NCBI RefSeq assembly: GCF_017916325.1
Contig: NC_090145.1
Location: forward strand, 336,501 to 400,500
Direction: 5' to 3'
From: Leishmania martiniquensis
Lineage: Eukaryota; Euglenozoa; Kinetoplastea; Trypanosomatida; Trypanosomatidae
Length of the DNA: 64,000 nt
The position numbers and the translations under genes are program-made. Positions 60,738 to 64,000 of the stretch are shown here, piece after piece (positions within the stretch are counted from its first letter, which is position 1; every line of letters begins with the position of its first letter). Below the pieces are notes generated by a model. That model was given only the letters and a program-made list of their open reading frames with translations. It was not told the origin of the DNA and did not search any database.

Positions 60738-62396
60738 TTAAAGGATCGGTACCATCACTACTGCTGTGAAGATGTTGGATGGGCCAACGATCATCAGCAA
60801 GATAAGAAGGAGTCCAGCAAACGCTATCACCACTGAGGAAGCGATGGCACCCTTGCACACGTCGTCGCACGCCGCTTCGGCGGTGGCGGGGCACTTGGGG
60901 GCCGTAATAACCTTGCAGGTGGTCGTACAGTTGAAGAAGCAGAAAGGGCCCAGGTCCCACCCGAGGTCCCTCAGTGTCTCTAGAAACGCACGCGTGTTTG
61001 ACCACGGGGAGGCCACTAGTAAATCCTGTGTGGACTGCGCGGTGAAGCCTGACGGGCCCAAGAATGTCATAATCAGAATGGTGTTGTCGTTGCTGAAGTC
61101 AGCCGTGACGTTCCCGCACCACCCCGAGACGTTTACGTCGCCCGCCACAAGCGTTGTCGTGTTCCCTGGCGGTACCAAAAACTCGCTCAAGAAATCTTCA
61201 GTGCGGTACGCCGTTGCAGTGTCCATGCGCATCCAGTAGTAGGCCTGGCTCATGAGGCAGCTGTCGTTGATGGGGAAGGCGGCTGTGGGGAAGGCCGCAA
61301 TGCCTAGGTTACGATCTGGATAGATGGGGGTCGCAGAGACAATCATGAATTGGGTTGTTGTCAGAATGTACCAGCTGTCGGTGGTGCGCTGAAAGAAAAG
61401 CTGAACCTCACCGCCGAGGGCATCGAAGTCAAAGTCCGCGATCTTCTCTGGTAGTAGGGACGGCGAGACGACCGGCGATGCGCCCGCGACAAGAGCGGCG
61501 AGCGTGGTGCCGTTGCTAGTCACATACAGGAGCTTTGTGCCATCGGCGCTCGCTGAGAGAGCTCGACCGAAGTCCGCCGCGGCAGGCGAGCTCACCCTCC
61601 ACGAGGCTGATCCGGGCTGCTTGAAGAACCAGCAGTAAATCTGCGTCGTTGCGTTCACGATGAAGGCGCGACTGAGATGAGGGAAGACGGCGAGCGCGCC
61701 TGGGACGAAGAAGACGTCGCCGGTGAAGTTCACCTGCCCAACTGGGCTGCCCAGGCTCGGGAAAAACAGTACCTGGTGGAGGCCGGTGTTGGAGATGAAC
61801 ACAGACGTTTGGCCATCGATGGTGGTGACGGCGAGTGAGCTCGGCTTCTTCAGAACCGTCGCGTTCAAAATCGTCGTCGTATCGCGTGTTGTCGCGTTCG
61901 TGAGGCGAAGGGCGTCGTTGAGGGTATCGGCCATGTAGAAGCCCTCTTCTGCGTACACAACGGAGTTGGCGCGGCTATCGCCACTGGGGATGCCGCCAAA
62001 GAGGGCCTCTGTGGCAGGGCCGTCCTTGTTGCCTTTCATGGTGAGACTGCCGGCAATGGTGGAGATGAAACCTGACTTGGAGATGTGCCGAAGGGCGGAG
62101 CCGCTACCCCCCATATCTGAGAAGACGACGCCGGTCTGCAACATGGCGCCACCGTAGCCGACAGCGCCGTACTTGCCCACACCACTGGGGCCGTCCATAG
62201 AGTCGCCGCCACCAGCGGCGCTCCGAAAGATGACGTGATAATAGTAGCTGCCATCGTAGTAGTCGCTAGAGTCGGAGGATTGCGCCCGTGCAGGAGTTGG
62301 AGGTTGAAGCGAAACAGCGAGAACCGCGAGGAAGGTGGCCAGGAGCAGAGGAGCAGAGGCTCGCCTCACCCCTGGCACCGGCGACGGACGTGCCAT
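60738..62396 (-). CDS. Surface-type protein with NHL/beta-propeller-like ectodomain, 552 aa
   Basis: The frame opens two codons earlier through a GTG; the ATG at 62396 gives 552 residues. A signal peptide (APLLLATFLAVLAVSLQ) is followed by a short Ser/Tyr/Asp-rich stretch. NHL-type repeats come next: ISTIAGSLTMKGNKDGPATE, then FGGIPSG and VVYAEEGFYMADTLNDALRL, which match the family's 'G...DG.a..a.F..P.g....G.lyvaDt.N..iR' pattern. NxT/S sequons are frequent. A Cys-rich juxtamembrane segment (CFFNCTTTCKVITAPKC, then CDDVCKG) precedes two adjoining hydrophobic stretches that run to the C-terminus with almost no polar tail. The protein could therefore be anchored by a terminal transmembrane helix or lose this end to a GPI anchor. 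NHL propellers usually mediate binding. Partner unknown. Confidence 0.87.
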   Translation of the reverse strand: MARPSPVPGVRRASAPLLLATFLAVLAVSLQPPTPARAQSSDSSDYYDGSYYYHVIFRSAAGGGDSMDGPSGVGKYGAVGYGGAMLQTGVVFSDMGGSGSALRHISKSGFISTIAGSLTMKGNKDGPATEALFGGIPSGDSRANSVVYAEEGFYMADTLNDALRLTNATTRDTTTILNATVLKKPSSLAVTTIDGQTSVFISNTGLHQVLFFPSLGSPVGQVNFTGDVFFVPGALAVFPHLSRAFIVNATTQIYCWFFKQPGSASWRVSSPAAADFGRALSASADGTKLLYVTSNGTTLAALVAGASPVVSPSLLPEKIADFDFDALGGEVQLFFQRTTDSWYILTTTQFMIVSATPIYPDRNLGIAAFPTAAFPINDSCLMSQAYYWMRMDTATAYRTEDFLSEFLVPPGNTTTLVAGDVNVSGWCGNVTADFSNDNTILIMTFLGPSGFTAQSTQDLLVASPWSNTRAFLETLRDLGWDLGPFCFFNCTTTCKVITAPKCPATAEAACDDVCKGAIASSVVIAFAGLLLILLMIVGPSNIFTAVVMVPIL

Positions 62397-64000
62397 GGCC
62401 ACACACCACGACGTTCGCTCGCGTGCACTTGTGCGCTATGGCGGGTGGAAGAGCGAAAGGGAGCGGGGTCTAAAGCTCACGCACTTGCTGTCTGCGCGCT
62501 TGAAGGAAACACAGACACACACACAAAAAAAGAAGGTCGTGCGCGGTGTGTGTGGTAGCAAGTATGTATGCGTGTGTGGTCGTGCGGAGGTAACCGAATC
62601 CCCTCAACTGCCGCCGCCACCGCCACTCACAACCACCAACAAACCGCAGCGCAACGGAGAGAGAGAGCAGCCTGTGCTTGTATGTGCGTGTGTGGGCTCT
62701 CTCGTGCGTACGATCTTGACGATGCGAATGGATAATGGCGAGAGGGGGAGGGGGGATTCTGTACGATGAAACCAGAAAAACAGGAGCCGATCTGGCGCGC
62801 AGAGGACAGGACGTCGACCTCGCCCACTCCTGCCGAGTGAGGGAGTGCGTGCTGGGGTGGCGGCAGAGGGTGGGATGCGAATGGAAGCAGCCGCACCAGA
62901 TAAGGTGAAGAGGGAGGAGCGAAGGATGCAAAGGGGCCCAGATTAGCGGTAAGTGCTAGATGAGCGCAGCACCGAGGGGAGGGGGGCCTCCGTTGTGTCC
63001 CTCTTGCGTGGAGTACGTATGCAGCCCCCGCTTTTCTACACACATATATATATATCAGTCGTGGCGATGCCCTCTTTCTTTCCTCCCGCCCTCTCTCTCT
63101 CTGAGTGCGTGTGCTGGGGAGGAGGAGGAGGGGTGGGTGGATGGATGGGCAGAGGCGGTAATGACTATGGCACAGATAGGATAGACACCCGTACACGCAC
63201 TCCGAGAGAGGGAGAGGGAGCGGGGGTAAGTGAGCGACAATGGGGTGACACACAACAGTCAGACGGCGCTTTGAAAGAGAAAAAAGTAAGCGAGAAGAGG
63301 TGTGTCTGTGTGTGTATGCTGTGCCCGTTGTGGCTGATGATACGCTTCTTTCCTGTCGGCTTGCGAAGGGTGATTGGTGATGGGTGTGCGGCGGCTACGC
63401 ATGGTAGGACAGAGACAGGGGGAGGGGGGGTAGAGAGAGAGACACACACACACGTGCGTACGACGGTATGCAGGTGTGTGTGTGTGTGCAAGGCAGAGAG
63501 GGGTGCGGGGTAGAGGAGGAGAGCACCGGCAGAGACGTTGCGGAGGCCGTGGGGCGGCAATCGAGCACAGGTGCCACGCAAACTGCGCAAGTTTTACATC
63601 GGCTTCATCGTACGCCCTTTTCCAGAGAGAGAGAGGCGCACGTGTCTATGCGTGTGCGCTACTGTGTGACGCCCTCGAAGTGTCTCTCTCGCCCCTTCGC
63701 GTCTTCTTTGCTCGCAGGCGTGGGGACACACACACACGATCTCGACATCCACGGCCTGTACAGGGCAGCGCACCTCCTCACTCTGTTAAAGAACTGTTTT
63801 TTTTTTCTTTATGTGTGGGTCTCACCTTTCGATTGATTTGGCGCTGCGTCCGCATGGGCACTCGCGGGAATGCCGCTGATAGGGCCCGCTGTGCGCCGCC
63901 ATCCTCTCCTCGAGACACTTGAGGGAAAGGGAAGGGGAGCAACGATTGTAAAAGCACTGAGAGGAGTACACAGGCACGTATGGGCCCACACATGCGCACG
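62397..64000. other. Spacer upstream of the 552-aa gene, to the window edge
   Basis: No gene seen in 1.6 kb. It includes (CA)n near 62512-62524, 63445-63456 and 63728-63740, TG runs near 63305-63316 and 63475-63488, a short TA run at 63043-63056 and a T-run at 63797-63807. Plus-strand purine-rich stretches upstream of 62396 fit minus-strand splice-acceptor tracts. The next minus-strand gene must lie beyond 64000. Confidence 0.65.

Overview
The window is nuclear DNA from a trypanosomatid of the Leishmania group (Leishmaniinae). The evidence is: long intron-less, GC-rich reading frames in large same-strand blocks; intergenic spacers full of polypyrimidine/polypurine runs and (TG)n/(CA)n/(TA)n microsatellites; a bacterial-type NAD-dependent glycerol-3-phosphate dehydrogenase ending in the glycosomal signal SKL; and a Leishmania-type endonuclease G. 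From memory (not checked), the G3PDH and endonuclease G genes both lie on Leishmania chromosome 10, so this is probably a chromosome-10 syntenic block. The exact species cannot be named from sequence alone.

Layout. Positions 2-15789 are the end of a plus-strand polycistronic unit: the 3' part (over 13 kb) of a giant repeat-built type I membrane protein gene, then glycosomal G3PDH. Positions 15790-21442 are a convergent strand-switch region. It holds no intact gene, but carries an eroded minus-strand gene relic (about 19250-20366). From 21443 to 62396 every supported gene is on the minus strand, so transcription runs leftwards into the strand switch. Read in transcription order these are: two surface-type membrane proteins (552 and 751 aa), endonuclease G, a gene relic, a long anomalous non-coding tract, a UbiB/ADCK-family kinase-like protein, an EF-hand protein resembling DRC8/EFCAB2, the chromatin assembly factor 1 large subunit, two adjacent quinone-oxidoreductase-like MDR enzymes, a DDAH/amidinotransferase-fold protein, a frameshifted membrane-protein gene, a large coiled-coil protein and an unrecognised 912-aa helical protein.

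How the genes relate. As usual in this lineage, neighbours share transcription units rather than pathways, and mRNAs would be separated by trans-splicing and polyadenylation in the spacers. Local groupings that may mean something are the side-by-side MDR paralogues and the side-by-side surface proteins near the right end.

Most interesting points: the giant ectodomain of about 29 cysteine-marked repeats; the membrane-protein gene at 29796-33024, which keeps coding character across at least two frame breaks; a tract of about 4.8 kb (47300-52120) whose base texture is unlike the rest of the window; and two decayed minus-strand gene relics. Reading frames extended only by GTG/TTG/CTG codons were trimmed to the first in-frame ATG, because trypanosomatid genes start with ATG.
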